64,000 bases of DNA from Paramoeba atlantica (lineage: Eukaryota > Discosea): assembly GCA_977017575.1 (NCBI GenBank), contig CDRNVI010000087.1, positions 310,001 through 374,000 of the forward strand, in the 5' to 3' direction. This document shows, piece by piece, positions 9,149 to 19,587 of this stretch. Position numbers and translations under genes: made by a program. A model generated the notes under the pieces. That model saw nothing but the letters and a program-made list of their open reading frames with translations, was not told the origin of the DNA and did no database searches. Positions within the stretch are counted from its first letter, which is position 1; every line of letters begins with the position of its first letter.

Positions 9149-10631
9149 TACTGTACCCCCCCTACTTAATTGTCACCCCTCTACCCCCCCTATTTAATTG
9201 TCCTTTTTGACAGAGCCATGGGCACGAGGCGCCGCGAAGCGGCGCCGGTTTTTTTTTCATTTTTTCATTTTCTAGTGTAATGTGATATGTCTAGTGTAAT
9301 GTGTATGTCCTACGAGCACCTTATTACATCTTGTTACACAATATTTGACTCATTTTTTACTCTTTTCCACTGATGGTTCTCCGAGGTAGGAGCCGATTGC
9401 GGGCTGGTATGATGACTAACCCGCCCAGCCAATCCCTTTCATCTCTTCCCCTACCGGAAAATGGTAACCCTTCCGTTGACTTCCATTCATATTTCTCTCT
9501 TCCGGAAAACGCAACGCTCCCGATGATTACCCTTCATCTCTCCCCCTTCTTGGAAATGGTAACCTTCCATCTGAGCCCCATTCATCAGACACGGGAACGA
9601 CCTCGAATGAACAACGTGTTACTGGTCCTCTGGGGCGTTGGGTGACGATACGGCCTCCTGTCCCTCGGGTAGGGCCTCTAGAAAATCCTCTAGTGGGGCC
9701 CATCGTGAACACTATTTTCCCCATTGCTTCTCACACCAATAAACGATGCCATACGCAATTAACAGGTCAACAAATAAAATAATGGTGGCCAAGACAAAAA
9801 GCGAGAGAGGGGTTTTAACAGTGAGAGGCAACTCTGCATGCAAAAAGTTGACGAGAAACTTTTTGAGCATGTAGAAAATCACAAGGTCATTACAAAGGAA
9901 ATGGTTCTACAGCTGATGGAACAACACGGGGCATTTAATGATAATTTGTCCGAAAAAGGAAAGGAACGAATTTACAAGAAATTTAAATCTTTCTTTGGCT
10001 GGTCCTGGCGAACTCTTGGTAAGACCAGGTGTTTTACCCCATCAGACATAGAACAACGGATTCGAAATTGGTCACGGGGCCTTTACGTCCAGAATTCGGT
10101 TCGAAATTATGCCTATGTGCTGTTTGGGGATGAAACTTCATTGATCGTAGATAATGAGTCTCACTCTAAATCACTGGCTCCCAAGGGGCTGAGCAATATG
10201 AAAATTGCGGAGACTAATCCAAACCCGTAGAGATCTTTGTGAGGATTGGACACCTATTGCTCCTCTCAAATAACACTTTAACAACGTTACGAAACTAGTC
10301 TACATTTTTAATACGATACCTGTAGGTGTTAAAAATACATACATCATGTGCGTCTGTCGAAACGGGGGAAAACAATACCCCACAAACGATAACGATACTG
10401 TTTCTGTAATCACAAGCTTACGTTTGCATGTTAGTGTCTCCGTTAGACCTACGCTTACACAAGAACAAAGATAGCAGATAGTAAAGTTTAGATAGTTTAG
10501 AAGAGAGCAAAACGTGCGCCGCGAAGCGGCGCAACTTTTTTTCCCCTACTTTCTTCAAATTTTGCACCCCCCCTATTTAATTGTCCTTTTTCCCGAAAAG
10601 CGATGACAATTAAGTAGGGGGGGGTACAGTA
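9149..10631 (+). mobile_element. pogo-like DNA transposon (P4), degenerate
   Basis: Inverted termini TACTGTACCCCCCC (from 9149) and GGGGGGGGTACAGTA (to 10631) are both followed inward by TACTTAATTGTC and TATTTAATTGTC blocks. Stable hairpins GGCGCCGCGAAGCGGCGCC at 9228-9246 and GCGCCGCGAAGCGGCGC at 10516-10532 lie near each end. A partial transposase ORF is at 9838-10230. A repetitive ORF at 9373-9645 is not recognised and is probably noncoding. Confidence 0.75.
9838..10230 (+). pseudogene. pogo-like transposase fragment
   Basis: 130 residues with KERIYKKFKSFFGWSWRTLG (end of a CENP-B-type DNA-binding region), then FGDETSLIVDN, the first catalytic D of a pogo/Tigger-type DDE domain, and SLAPKGLSNMKI. 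The frame stops about 25 residues later; the remaining catalytic D residues are missing. The fragment at 35692-36060 shares the same blocks, so both come from one family. Confidence 0.65.
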
Positions 10632-10825
10632 AGGCGTTATTTTCATGTAAGAACGATAATTGAAGTTCTTATTTTGTGGACGGGGGTATTATAAACATAA
10701 TATTGGATAAATACGTACATTTTAAATAATCCTAGCCGTAAATTTCAAGGCAAAAATTATCGCACTATGACTGATCTGCCGTCTCCGCTTTCGTAGCTGA
10801 GTGTAAGGTCGGGGACATAATAGCG

Positions 10826-11380
10826 GTGGCCTGGTCCTCTGATAAGGTTCCCCGGGGAGAATTGTGGAAAGGGACAGTGAAAACGATCGGAGACGAGACT
10901 ACGATGACCGTAGACTACGGAAAATTCGGAGATCTCATTTTCCCCCCTACCAACGCAAGTGTACACGCTGTTGACAAGCTTCCCGGAGATTCGTACTCCG
11001 CTGCGATGGAGAGAGTGGAAGGGCGCGAGACGGGCACATTTGAACCGCTGGAACTGATGACCCATGGGATGTTCTTTGATTGCCCACCCGATCCACGTGA
11101 TCGAAGTTTCGTGGAGCTAGATTTGCATCTACGCCGCTATTTTGGTATCGGTGCGGCGGAACGGAATGCCCCTCGTTTCCATCAAGACAAACATAGAAAA
11201 AATGATCTCCTAGTGGCTTTCCTCGCGCGGTCGCGAAATTCTATGAAAATGGGGATGATGTGGAAGTCGGATTCGAATCTCGCTGTTGGGGATAATATCC
11301 TGGCAGTTCTCATGGCCTACAAGATACGTGCTCAACGAGGAGATTGCATGGATGCACACACCCGACTTATCCTCCAATGA
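10826..11380 (+). CDS. hypothetical protein
   Basis: A 555-base open frame of balanced composition. Reading begins at GTG 10826; the first ATG is about 26 codons in, near 10904, which is more likely in a eukaryote. The product is hydrophilic, with no signal peptide, membrane segment or motif that I recognise. It lies just outside the right end of P4 and upstream of M2. It could be a captured gene fragment or part of a retroelement. Confidence 0.35.
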   Translation: MAWSSDKVPRGELWKGTVKTIGDETTMTVDYGKFGDLIFPPTNASVHAVDKLPGDSYSAAMERVEGRETGTFEPLELMTHGMFFDCPPDPRDRSFVELDLHLRRYFGIGAAERNAPRFHQDKHRKNDLLVAFLARSRNSMKMGMMWKSDSNLAVGDNILAVLMAYKIRAQRGDCMDAHTRLILQ

Positions 11381-11608
11381 ACAACACCAGAACAGATATC
11401 CCCTTACCTGTGTACTTTTTTTTCCCACCCGCCTCCCCTCAATCAAATGCGGACGTCCCTTTCGTCAGTCCAATTTGCAAGTTTATATACACACAATGGT
11501 TCATGCGATAAAGAGTTGTAAACATCTATAAACAGCTGTATACCAACGTGTTCAATTATTACGAAACAAAAATATGATTATTACGCGCAAGACTTTACTA
11601 TTTTGTTA

Positions 11609-13184
11609 TACAGGGGGTGGCACGAAAATATGGGGGGGGGTCAAAAATCGTATAACTTGCCCAATTTTGGAAAGTAGCACCGCATTCGAGAGCTCTCGCA
11701 GAGATACGTGTCACCTGATATTGCGTTTCCCGCGTTTTTAATTTTTTTTATTTTGGACGAAAGAATACGTTTTCGGAACTTGCAATTTTCTTCAATTTCA
11801 CCGATTTTTTCGAAATTTTAGGTATTTTCCTTCTATTTTTTTATCTTTCCACCGCGTTATGCCACAGAAACGGGCTTATTCAAATAACAAGGGTGTACAG
11901 CACCGTGATCGGCATTGTTACAGTCCTCGTGGACAGCTTAAAGTCACCCACCGCATACTTTTAGTAAAGAAGTATGAAGAAACTGGGTCCTTTTTTGCCG
12001 TTGCGAGAGAATTTGACTGTCACGAAGACACTGTGAAACGCTGGGTGAGTCGCTATCAAGAGACTGGTGATGTTGAGAGGTCACCCTATCAAGACCGCCA
12101 ATCCCCGACAATGACCCCCGAGCTCATCACTCGCGCATTACATCTAATCGATGATGCGGTCAAAGTCCAGACTTATGGAATTCCCTCTTGGGCAAAACTT
12201 GTTTTTCTCCTTCGGGGGGAAGGTTTCACTTTCTCTCGGCGTTCATTGACACGCACCCTCCGAAAAGAAGGCATCATGTGTCGCACCGTCCGCCGCACAC
12301 CTTCTCTCACTCCAGAACACAAACGCAAGCGGGTGGAGTTTTGCAAGGAGCTCGAAAAGTGGACTCCCCGTGAACTTGAGAACATCGTATGGACAGACGA
12401 AAAGAAGTTCACTTGCGGGGGGAGCAAGAATGCCACTTACCTTTGTCGCCGTACGGACCCCGTGAAGGAGCACGCCGGAGAGCGAGAGAAATGGCTGGGG
12501 GGTGATGGAATAATGATGTGGATGGGTGTGAGTATAAAACACGGTTTTTTGGTTCACGAGTTTCCTAACCGTGATAGTAGCAACAACAAAGTTTCAGTAA
12601 ATGGGCAAGTCTTCAAAGAGGCCATGCTCAAGCGTGGGGAGTTCAATAGTTATTTACGAAGACACCCTGGTGCTGTTGTTGTAATGGACAATTGCACCAT
12701 TCACAATACTACTCGTCGTTTTTTTCAGGATAACGACGTTAAGGTGCTACCTTGGCCTGCAAAGTCCCCCGATTTGACTCCCATAGAAAATATTTGGGGG
12801 ATAATTGATGTCCACAAAAGCTCATTATGCCCCACAAATCGGTCAGAATTGCGATTGGCGATCGCATCTGGGATTGAATTGTTGAAAGGAGAACAGAACA
12901 AAACATTTTTAAACACTTTGAAGACTGTTCCAACTCGTATTAAGATTACATTACAAAAAAATGGAGGTCACTATGGATATTAAATGACACATTTTTCAAA
13001 ATTTCAAACTTGCAATTGCTGTTTTCAGCCCCTTTGGCATAGGGACCTACCCCCCTGTATACGGGAAACGCAATATCAGGTGACACGTATCTCTACGAGA
13101 GCTCTCGAATGCGGTGCTACTTTCCAAAATTGGACAAGTTATAAAAAATTTGACCCCCCCCATATTTTCGTGCCACCCCCTGTA
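11609..13184 (+). mobile_element. Tc1/mariner transposon (M2), apparently complete
   Basis: 1,576 bp with TA at both ends. Left terminus TACAGGGGGTGGCACG, right terminus CGTGCCACCCCCTGTA; the inverted arms extend over 100 bp and include GCATTCGAGAGCTCTCGCAG (reverse complement at the right end). It carries one intact transposase gene in + orientation. It is the best candidate in the window for an autonomous mariner element and for mobilising M1-type deletion derivatives. Confidence 0.9.
11859..12983 (+). CDS. Tc1/mariner-superfamily transposase, DD32E
   Basis: 374 residues from ATG 11859, 250 bp inside the left terminus. The N-terminal HTH region (VAREFDCHEDTVKRWVSRYQ) would bind the terminal repeats. 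The catalytic domain has WTDEKKFT (D1), VVVMDNCTIHN (D2) and SPDLTPIENIW (E). I count 32 residues between D2 and E, against 34 in classic Tc1. The C-terminus GGHYGY is shared with all mariner relics here (GAHCGY, GSFNY, GDHCGY, GGNTGY). The frame has no stops and looks functional. Role: cut-and-paste transposition into TA sites in the nucleus. Confidence 0.92.
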   Translation: MPQKRAYSNNKGVQHRDRHCYSPRGQLKVTHRILLVKKYEETGSFFAVAREFDCHEDTVKRWVSRYQETGDVERSPYQDRQSPTMTPELITRALHLIDDAVKVQTYGIPSWAKLVFLLRGEGFTFSRRSLTRTLRKEGIMCRTVRRTPSLTPEHKRKRVEFCKELEKWTPRELENIVWTDEKKFTCGGSKNATYLCRRTDPVKEHAGEREKWLGGDGIMMWMGVSIKHGFLVHEFPNRDSSNNKVSVNGQVFKEAMLKRGEFNSYLRRHPGAVVVMDNCTIHNTTRRFFQDNDVKVLPWPAKSPDLTPIENIWGIIDVHKSSLCPTNRSELRLAIASGIELLKGEQNKTFLNTLKTVPTRIKITLQKNGGHYGY

Positions 13185-13534
13185 TGTAGTATCTATAAAA
13201 TGAATCGAAGTGCCCCAAGACTAATTACTAAAAGAAACCGCGGTTTCGGTGCGGTTTCACACACCCACCCGCAGCCCCTCGAATGTATAAGGAAGTATTT
13301 GAATCGATACCTGCGTGTATTCGCGTTGAATATTAAGCTTGTGTGATAATATTGCACAGAATGTCTGTTTCTCCTACACGTACGGGCCGTGAACGCGCTA
13401 TAACTCAGAAAATACTTGATTAACCTGTTGATGTGTTATTCCGTACATCAATAAAAGGTGAAAGAAAGATATATGAACAGGGAAGTGTCAAGAAAATATC
13501 GTTTATCGAGGTTATCAATCTCATACATGCTATT
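13185..13534. other. intergenic, family Z-type repeat debris
   Basis: No gene. Around 13240-13288 is a reverse-oriented family Z end (CCCGCAGCCCCTCGA preceded by CGCGGTTTC decamer-like repeats). Confidence 0.4.
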
Positions 13535-13714
13535 CCTAAGCATACAATATGTGAGGGGCTGCGGGTTAGATTTGTGAAACAGCGCGAAACACCGCGAAAC
13601 AGCGGTTTGTTTTTTGGTCTATTAAGCCGGTTGAAGGTCTAAAATTCAATATTCAGGTTCATTTTTTGAATTTGATAATGCGGTTTGTACGCATATACAT
13701 ATTGTATGCTTAGG
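13535..13714. mobile_element. 180-bp MITE carrying the family Z core
   Basis: Perfect 18-bp inverted ends CCTAAGCATACAATATGT (13535-13552) and complement (13697-13714) enclose a core nearly identical to 8934-9080. The decamer-like GAAACAGCGC, GAAACACCGC, GAAACAGCGG triplet follows the GAGGGGCTGCGGGT end. Confidence 0.7.
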
Positions 13715-13971
13715 AAAAAAGCGCAGAAGGGGTAGCCGGGGTCTTGGCGCGTATTTTTCACCCCCCGTACCCGTAATTTTTTAACATTTTTTGAAGTTGC
13801 AGTCGTCACTTTTACCCCCTTTGGCATAGAGACCTACCCCCTGGATACGGGAAACGCATTATCACATGACACGTAACTCTGCGAGAGCTCTCCAATGTGG
13901 TGTTATTTTCCAAAATTGGCCACGTGCTACGAATTTGACTCCCCCCCCACATTTTCGTGCCCACCCCTGTA
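13715..13971. repeat. family X GC-block fragment fused to a mariner right end (M3)
   Basis: 13722-13790 matches the GCAGAAGGGGTAGCCGGGGT block of family X. From about 13795, the sequence matches the 3' flank and right arm of M2, ending in CACCCCTGTA at 13971. No left end, so both are truncated. Confidence 0.65.
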
Positions 13972-14184
13972 TATTGATTGAAGTATGATTGAGGAAATTT
14001 GTAAAGCAACTGATTTAGACTCATGAACAAAAGCATAAATTTTGCAAAATAGTGGCAGACGGTGGCAAATGGTGGCAGGCAAAACCATAAACTTCTGCAG
14101 TACATCCATTGAACAACGCAATCCATCATGTTCACAAATCTTGTCTGCCAAGATTGCTCTCGGTTGCTGTGTACCTCGCCAAAC

Positions 14185-14530
14185 TTAACACACTGGGGCG
14201 CAACGTTCCTCTGCACTTGTGAGGTGTGGGGGAATGAAATTTTTAGCGTCGCGACACTTGGCTAGTTTCCAGTGGGTGCGCCCCATGTCGTGACCTTTTA
14301 CTTCCGTCACAGGGGCGAACCACCATCCAAATTTACGGGTCCGTTTCCCCCGATGATATTTCCTTGTGCCAATAAAGGTCTCGTCTGCTTGCACCTTTGA
14401 AAAATTGTACGTACTCGTTTCTTCTTGGAAAAGAGCCGCATTACCCAAATGGCTTAGTATCTTTTCAACTGTCTTGCGCCGTATTCCATGATTCCTTTGC
14501 GATTTGACCCATACACAAATTGTTATTTAT
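14185..14530 (-). pseudogene. Merlin (IS1016/IS1595-like) transposase fragment
   Basis: Minus-strand frame GIRRKTVEKILSHLG followed by VQADETFIGTRKYHRGKRTRK. D-E-T/S-x-x-G-x(n)-R-G-K/R at this place is characteristic of the ISXO2/IS1595-type DDE domain used by eukaryotic Merlin elements. The downstream part with the remaining catalytic residues is scrambled. A second, more complete relic is at 42254-43047. Confidence 0.6.
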
Positions 14531-14599
14531 ATCCCCTCGCAGAGGTAAGAGATTTCCGGGTGTTAAATGGGTCCGGGCGCTGATGTATGGTTCGTACTT

Positions 14600-14966
14600 C
14601 GAACATTTAATGACTAAATTTTAATCGATTCGGCTCTCCATTACCTCGAAAGTACAAACCGACACGTGGCTTTTTCCGGGCACATCCTCCATGTACAAAA
14701 TTCTATGGCCACAGCAAGCGGGAAGACGCAAAAGGCCGTGGCTCTCCACAGTGTACTGCGTTCTCCCCTTGCGCGATCTCCCCGAGACTTCGCCAGTATC
14801 GGACGCAAGAGAACCCAGGGCAACCTGTGCATACTGGCCTGACCTCAGCATTGTGCCACGTTTCCGGTGCAGTGTTTAATTCACGTGATGCTTCAGCCTC
14901 AAATGCTACCTCGAAACGTAAGGAAATGTGTTCGCTTTCACGGTGTGACGGAGTATTGCTGTTCAT
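14600..14966 (-). pseudogene. unrecognised CxxC-containing fragment
   Basis: The minus strand encodes W-x(5)-RPVCTGCPGF-x(4)-YW. The + strand at 29131-29211 encodes a similar block, RPVCTHCPAF-x(4)-HW, in the same order. The region is GC-rich relative to its surroundings. It lies directly upstream of the Merlin fragment in the same orientation, so it might be that protein's N-terminal zinc ribbon, but I cannot show this. Confidence 0.35.
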
Positions 14967-15263
14967 TTTTACGGAAAGCTAAAAGAGCGCTTAATAACAT
15001 ATAATCTAACTTCTCATCGAAGTAAACCACTGTCCAGCTTACCATACCCCCCGTTGAGAAGGTCGTTCAACTTCTACAGAAGTTAAAAACTTCCACCGCG
15101 TTTAACGAAGCGACTAAAAATGAAAAATTGGCTAAGAAAGCGGAAGAAAGCGGAAGGATTAGTACCAATATAGCCAATGTTTTTAACGAAAAATAGGGTA
15201 AAATAATTAATGTGACCAACAAATTGAAGATTCCATAAAAAAATACATATAATTTTTGGTTTC

Positions 15264-15998
15264 ATGTTTCGGCCCATTCATGCCGCGGATATTCCAGCGC
15301 CGCAAATAGCAAGACGTGCAGCAAAGGTGAGTATAACAAATCTTCCACAAGAATTCCAACTTGAGCAAGTTGTACGCAATGTTGAAAATCCGAATTCATC
15401 ATGGACAACATCTACTCCGGCCTGTAAGTGGAGTGGTGTCGATTGTAACAATACCGATAGTGTAATGTCCATAACGTGGTGGTCGAGGAAATTAAAAGGT
15501 TCGTTAAACTACAGTCATCTGCCCGAAACGATGCACATCTTTTACGCTAATGTTAACGAACTCTCCGGTGAAGTGCCACTTGAAACGTTTCCTCCGAAGC
15601 TGCGTACGTTAAGCCTTCGCAACAATCAGTTGAGTGGAACATTGGACCTGACAGCTCTCCCTCCTAATTTAAAGACTTTGGTTCTTTCTGGTAACCAATT
15701 TACAGGAGAAGTTTGCCTGACCAAATTGCCGTCGGAGCTTCGATACCTTTATCTCGGCAGGAATATGCTATCCGGAGACCTTTGCTTCAGAACACTGCCT
15801 AAAATGGTTATACTCCGGCTTGAAGAAAATGATTTTTCTGGAAAAATTAGTCTTAGTAGCATTCCATGCTCATTGGAAGAGTTAAATTTATCAAACGACA
15901 TAAATCTTTGCGGTAAGGTAAAAGAATATCATATTTCCCCATTGCTGCGCTCTGGCCTGAGGATTGAGAACACAAAGATCACACGTTCATTAAAATAG
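15264..15998 (+). CDS. leucine-rich-repeat protein (LRR3)
   Basis: 244 residues from ATG 15264 (MF-x(5)-AADIP). Cap motif SWTTSTPACKWSGVDC near residues 50-65, then six LRRs (LPPNLKTLVLSGNQFTG and others) and a C-terminal cap RIENTKITRSLK. It is the closest full-length relative of LRR1; the third and fourth repeats are nearly the same (TALPPNLKTLVLSGNQ, CLTKLPSEL) while the outer repeats diverge. No membrane anchor. Confidence 0.87.
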   Translation: MFRPIHAADIPAPQIARRAAKVSITNLPQEFQLEQVVRNVENPNSSWTTSTPACKWSGVDCNNTDSVMSITWWSRKLKGSLNYSHLPETMHIFYANVNELSGEVPLETFPPKLRTLSLRNNQLSGTLDLTALPPNLKTLVLSGNQFTGEVCLTKLPSELRYLYLGRNMLSGDLCFRTLPKMVILRLEENDFSGKISLSSIPCSLEELNLSNDINLCGKVKEYHISPLLRSGLRIENTKITRSLK

Positions 15999-16570
15999 CT
16001 TTTCTTTTAATTTGTGGACAAATTCTCAAGTTCTTTTGTTTGCTTTATATTCCTTACAAATCTAATATATTATTATTATAAATTTATAACTACTTGTAAA
16101 ATAATATTACAATAATATTATTTTTGTCTGTTCGCCTCATATCGTGCCAATTGTAGGCGTTTCAGAGAAAAACCATCACTGTTTCAGTGTAGAAATGCGA
16201 TAAGATACATTAGAATCGTGCACTACCGTGCGCTGCCATTTTTCATGATGGCCATCTTTTTGGGAGGGCTGTATCAAATAATGTACGCCTTGTCACTAGG
16301 TTTAGTAGTTTACTTCTGGTGTAAAATCAGTGAATTATGCTTTTTATATGCTTTGCCCGTAACACAGAATCGTGACGCCCACTGTACCATTCCCCCTGAA
16401 AAAGAAAAAAACATTCGTCTCATGCCCTGTCGTCCATGTATCAGCCTCCTAGCCTCACACACACTTTGTCAGTGAAAAAATTGAAAAATTGATTGAATTC
16501 AAGAAAATATATCCTTTTTATCTTTCCAGAACGTTTGAAGTCTTTTTACCTTTCCCATTCGATATTTTCT
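15999..16570. other. intergenic spacer between LRR3 and LRR4
   Basis: AT-rich at 16040-16130 with TAATATTAT tracts. An ORF at 16218-16475 starts at GTG and is hydrophobic only by chance as far as I can tell. No element ends recognised. Confidence 0.4.
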
Positions 16571-17374
16571 ATGAGGCTTATTGCACTTTCGAGCGATGTT
16601 TCGCTACCACGTTCTGACCACCCTGTCACCTCTGTATCAACGGTAAGTCAGACAATACCGAAAAACACAAACAAAGTACGTGCGGGGAAAGTCAGCGCAG
16701 TAAATTTACCACAAGAATATCATTTAGCGCGTCTTACTGAAAATGCGGAAAATAAACACGCTTCGTGGAGTACAGACACACCAGCTTGTAAATGGGAAGG
16801 GATAAAGTGTAATGAACAGGGCGAGGTAGAGTACCTCTTTTGGGTTAGGTCAGCTTTCTCCGGCATTTTGCATTTTGATCATCTTCCACGGTCACTGACG
16901 GGTTTGCGCATATACAATACTAAATTTAAAGGGGAGGCTGCATTGAGTTCTCTCCCCAAGGGTCTTGTTGATGTCTTTGTGACTTGGAATGAGTTTAGTG
17001 GTCCGTTGGACTTAACCTCTCTGCCTGCTTTTCTAGTCCGTTTGAGCTTAAATGATAATAAATTTACGGGAGGGGTTTGCTTAACTAAGCTTCCAGAGAC
17101 ACTCCAAGAGCTTCGTCTGGCAGATAATTCGCTGACAGGAAGCGTAGACGTGACTGCACTTTCACCGGTTCTACGTAAGATTAGTTTGCAAAATAATGCT
17201 TTTTCAGGGCTAGTTGACTTCTCCCGTCTTCCACCTACGTTAGAAATTATTACATTGGGATGGAATAAAGACCTCCGGGGCACAGTGAAGAGGTCAGAGA
17301 TTTCAACGCGACTGAGATATAATTACAATTTCATCTCCAGTTTCTATGGAACGAAAATTGAAATAACGAATTGA
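16571..17374 (+). CDS. leucine-rich-repeat protein (LRR4)
   Basis: 267 residues from the first in-frame ATG at 16571; the frame is open for 26 more codons upstream with hydrophobic patches. It has the block VRAGKVSAVNLPQEYHLARL, cap motif SWSTDTPACKWEGIKC, then six LRRs (LPAFLVRLSLNDNKFTG, LPETLQELRLADNSLTG). The C-terminus (RYNYNFISSFYGTKIEITN) is unlike the type-A cap. It is followed after 98 bp by the transposon P1. Confidence 0.85.
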   Translation: MRLIALSSDVSLPRSDHPVTSVSTVSQTIPKNTNKVRAGKVSAVNLPQEYHLARLTENAENKHASWSTDTPACKWEGIKCNEQGEVEYLFWVRSAFSGILHFDHLPRSLTGLRIYNTKFKGEAALSSLPKGLVDVFVTWNEFSGPLDLTSLPAFLVRLSLNDNKFTGGVCLTKLPETLQELRLADNSLTGSVDVTALSPVLRKISLQNNAFSGLVDFSRLPPTLEIITLGWNKDLRGTVKRSEISTRLRYNYNFISSFYGTKIEITN

Positions 17375-17472
17375 CAGTGAAGCTTTTCTTTGCTTCATAC
17401 TAAAAGTGAGGAACATTAATTTTGGATCATAATGATGGAAGTGCTTTATTCGTACTTTATGTTGTACAATAT

Positions 17473-19410
17473 TAAACCACCGTCCGGGTTATTATACCTA
17501 GGAGGTATAATAAGTGTCCCTAGGTATAATAAGTGTCCCTAGGTATAATAACTTTTCTTTGCGAAAAAGGGTAAAAAAAATTTCGCGCCGCTTCGCGGCG
17601 AGTACGTCTTTACATTGCCCACAAACTCGCATGATACATTGGCTAGTTTTCCTCTTGTGCCTGTGAAAAATAATCATGAATTGTACTTCGAAAACGTGCT
17701 TGAGTGGGGTGAGGCGCGGGGGTAACTTCGTTTTCTGTAGCTTCGGGGGTGAAAGAATATGAAATGCCACGAATATGAATGTTTTCGTGGTTGCTATACC
17801 CCAACTGGTTAAAATTCTTGACAATATCAATTTCATATAGGGTTTCTTGGTGGGCTTCACCCATCCAACGCAACATAAGTTCTGCACCTGCCTTTGATGC
17901 GATCTTTCTGTGCCCCTGTTGTAACCAGGGTTGATAATGATTTACGGAGTACTCATGACGAAATCTAGCAGCGTAGCTTACATCAATGGCCTGGAGAAAT
18001 TGTGTCATGCCACCGGGTATGACCCCCAATAACATAAATTCACCCATTCTATTTTTCGCAAGATCGGTCAAATGTCCTCTGGCGCTATCAAATATACTCA
18101 AGCATACTTCATCATTAGACAAAAGTGGAGCAATTTGACTCTTCATGAAAGGTATCACGTGCTTGGCCATCAGAGATCCAGTAACGACACCCGTTGGACT
18201 CTCGAGGACTTGCCATCCGAACGGGTTGCTCACAGTCCAAGGTTTTTTCGCAGAACGTCGCAGAAGAACAGTACAACGTATTGGCAAAGGAGAATACCCA
18301 GCTCCTCGTTTGATGACCGCAACTGAGGCGATGAAAGAACAGCAACGCCTATCCCAATTGGGGTCCTCCGAAACCATGACGTTCGTGGTTCCGCGTTCGG
18401 AGAGCGTTGAATTGGAGTTCATGCTTCCGCTAAATGAAAAGGGTATTTCATCAAAGTTGATGATTATGGCAATGCACCGAGATAGACGAATAGAGTATAG
18501 AAACTGATGAAACCCTTGAATACAAGCTACGATCTGTTCGTGTGTTTTGGTGGTTCGTCTTTGAACAGACCGCAATACAATACTGTGTCGTTTCTTCCAC
18601 TTTGAAAACCATTTTCTGGTTACAGATTCGCCTTTCAGTGTTCGAGCTTTGAGCTTTGTAGTGGCAACTGAAACGCGGAGGTTTTGCGCTCGAAGACTAG
18701 AGAACCATCTATAAAGCTCAGATCCAACATCGTCTTCTCCAACGTTTTCCCCTCTTAATCTTTTACGACATCCGTCGCCACGGGATGAATTCTCTGTTTG
18801 ACGTTTCCAGCTTTGTAGTTGCGAGCGACCGGATAAAAAGACTCGACCTCGTGTAGTAAGGTACAACTCTCGCTGTAGTTTGGAAAACCACTCTGTCTCG
18901 CCTTGTAGTGAACCTAGCAAGCGCATGGCAGTTCGCTTGTCCTTCATTGATATGTCCGTACGTCTTTGCTTCCCTGCTGGTGATTTTCCCGCGACGGAAG
19001 CATTTTTGTTTTGACAATTTTTTAACCGTGCATAGGATTCAAGAAGATTGGCCCTTTCGACGCCAGACAAAATTTCTGAATTTTCCTCCTCCTCTTGAAA
19101 TATATTAGAGAAATCTACTTCTTCGAGATCAAGGTCATTTTCGTTGTCGGGTGATTCATTCCCTCCATCGCCGAACTCTTCGTTCGTGGTATCGGATTCA
19201 TTGGCATCGCTTGTTTCTGTTTCTCGGTTGCCAGAAATATTATGGAGGGTATCCTCGTAGCACATGTATTAAATGTATGTTCAAATATATACGTATTCGA
19301 TGTTTGATCAGCGGTAGGGGGGGGAGGTATAATAAGGACCCTAGGGACACTTATTATACCTAGGAGGTACAATAGGTGTCCCTAGGTATAATAACCCGGA
19401 CTGTGGTTTA
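17473..19410 (-). mobile_element. pogo-like transposon P1, apparently complete
   Basis: 1,938 bp including flanking TA. Inverted ends TAAACCACCGTCCGGGTTAT (17473) and its near-exact complement ending at 19410. Inside both ends are repeated AGGTATAATAAGTGTCCCT units. A stable hairpin (CGCCGCTTCGCGGCG, 17586-17600) lies inside the left end. Contains one long transposase gene. Confidence 0.9.
17643..19265 (-). CDS. pogo/Tigger-like transposase (DDE_1)
   Basis: 540 residues from an ATG at 19265. Acidic N-terminus; a DNA-binding middle part ending in KWFSKWKKRHSIVLRSVQRR, as in CENP-B-type HTH domains; catalytic domain with INFDEIPFSF (D1), LSIFDSARGHLT (D2) and IPGGMTQFLQAIDVSY (D3, in the usual P-G-x-T-x-x-x-Q-x-x-D motif). 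Frame intact, so it may be active. It lies between matching TA-flanked ends in antisense to the LRR genes. Confidence 0.88.
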   Translation of the reverse strand: MCYEDTLHNISGNRETETSDANESDTTNEEFGDGGNESPDNENDLDLEEVDFSNIFQEEEENSEILSGVERANLLESYARLKNCQNKNASVAGKSPAGKQRRTDISMKDKRTAMRLLGSLQGETEWFSKLQRELYLTTRGRVFLSGRSQLQSWKRQTENSSRGDGCRKRLRGENVGEDDVGSELYRWFSSLRAQNLRVSVATTKLKARTLKGESVTRKWFSKWKKRHSIVLRSVQRRTTKTHEQIVACIQGFHQFLYSIRLSRCIAIIINFDEIPFSFSGSMNSNSTLSERGTTNVMVSEDPNWDRRCCSFIASVAVIKRGAGYSPLPIRCTVLLRRSAKKPWTVSNPFGWQVLESPTGVVTGSLMAKHVIPFMKSQIAPLLSNDEVCLSIFDSARGHLTDLAKNRMGEFMLLGVIPGGMTQFLQAIDVSYAARFRHEYSVNHYQPWLQQGHRKIASKAGAELMLRWMGEAHQETLYEIDIVKNFNQLGYSNHENIHIRGISYSFTPEATENEVTPAPHPTQARFRSTIHDYFSQAQEEN

Positions 19411-19587
19411 TATGGTCCAGCACAATGGTATTACTGGGGTGTCATAATGCATGTATACTTCAAAATATCTGTTTACTAATGTTCTTAGGAGCGTTAGTAG
19501 CCATGAGTAAGATGGTATTGCCAGGGAAGAGCACAAGGAGGTCCCGACCTTCCCTAATTTTGTTTTGCGCCAGAGGCAATCCCATTA
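19411..19587. repeat. repeat fragment GRDLLV..FPG
   Basis: The strip AGGGAAGA...CACAAGGAGGTCCCGACC is shared with 29745-29790 and 49845-49885. On the minus strand all three can be read as GRDLLVLFPG / GQNLLVVFPG / GRDLLVVFPG. Source element unknown. Confidence 0.35.

Noticed and set aside
12173-12557. Several antisense ORFs opposite the mariner transposase
   Set aside because: They are shadows of the long sense gene, whose catalytic motifs fix the coding strand.
16218-16475. ORF with a hydrophobic first half, possible membrane protein
   Set aside because: Starts at GTG in a eukaryotic region and no second copy or motif supports it.
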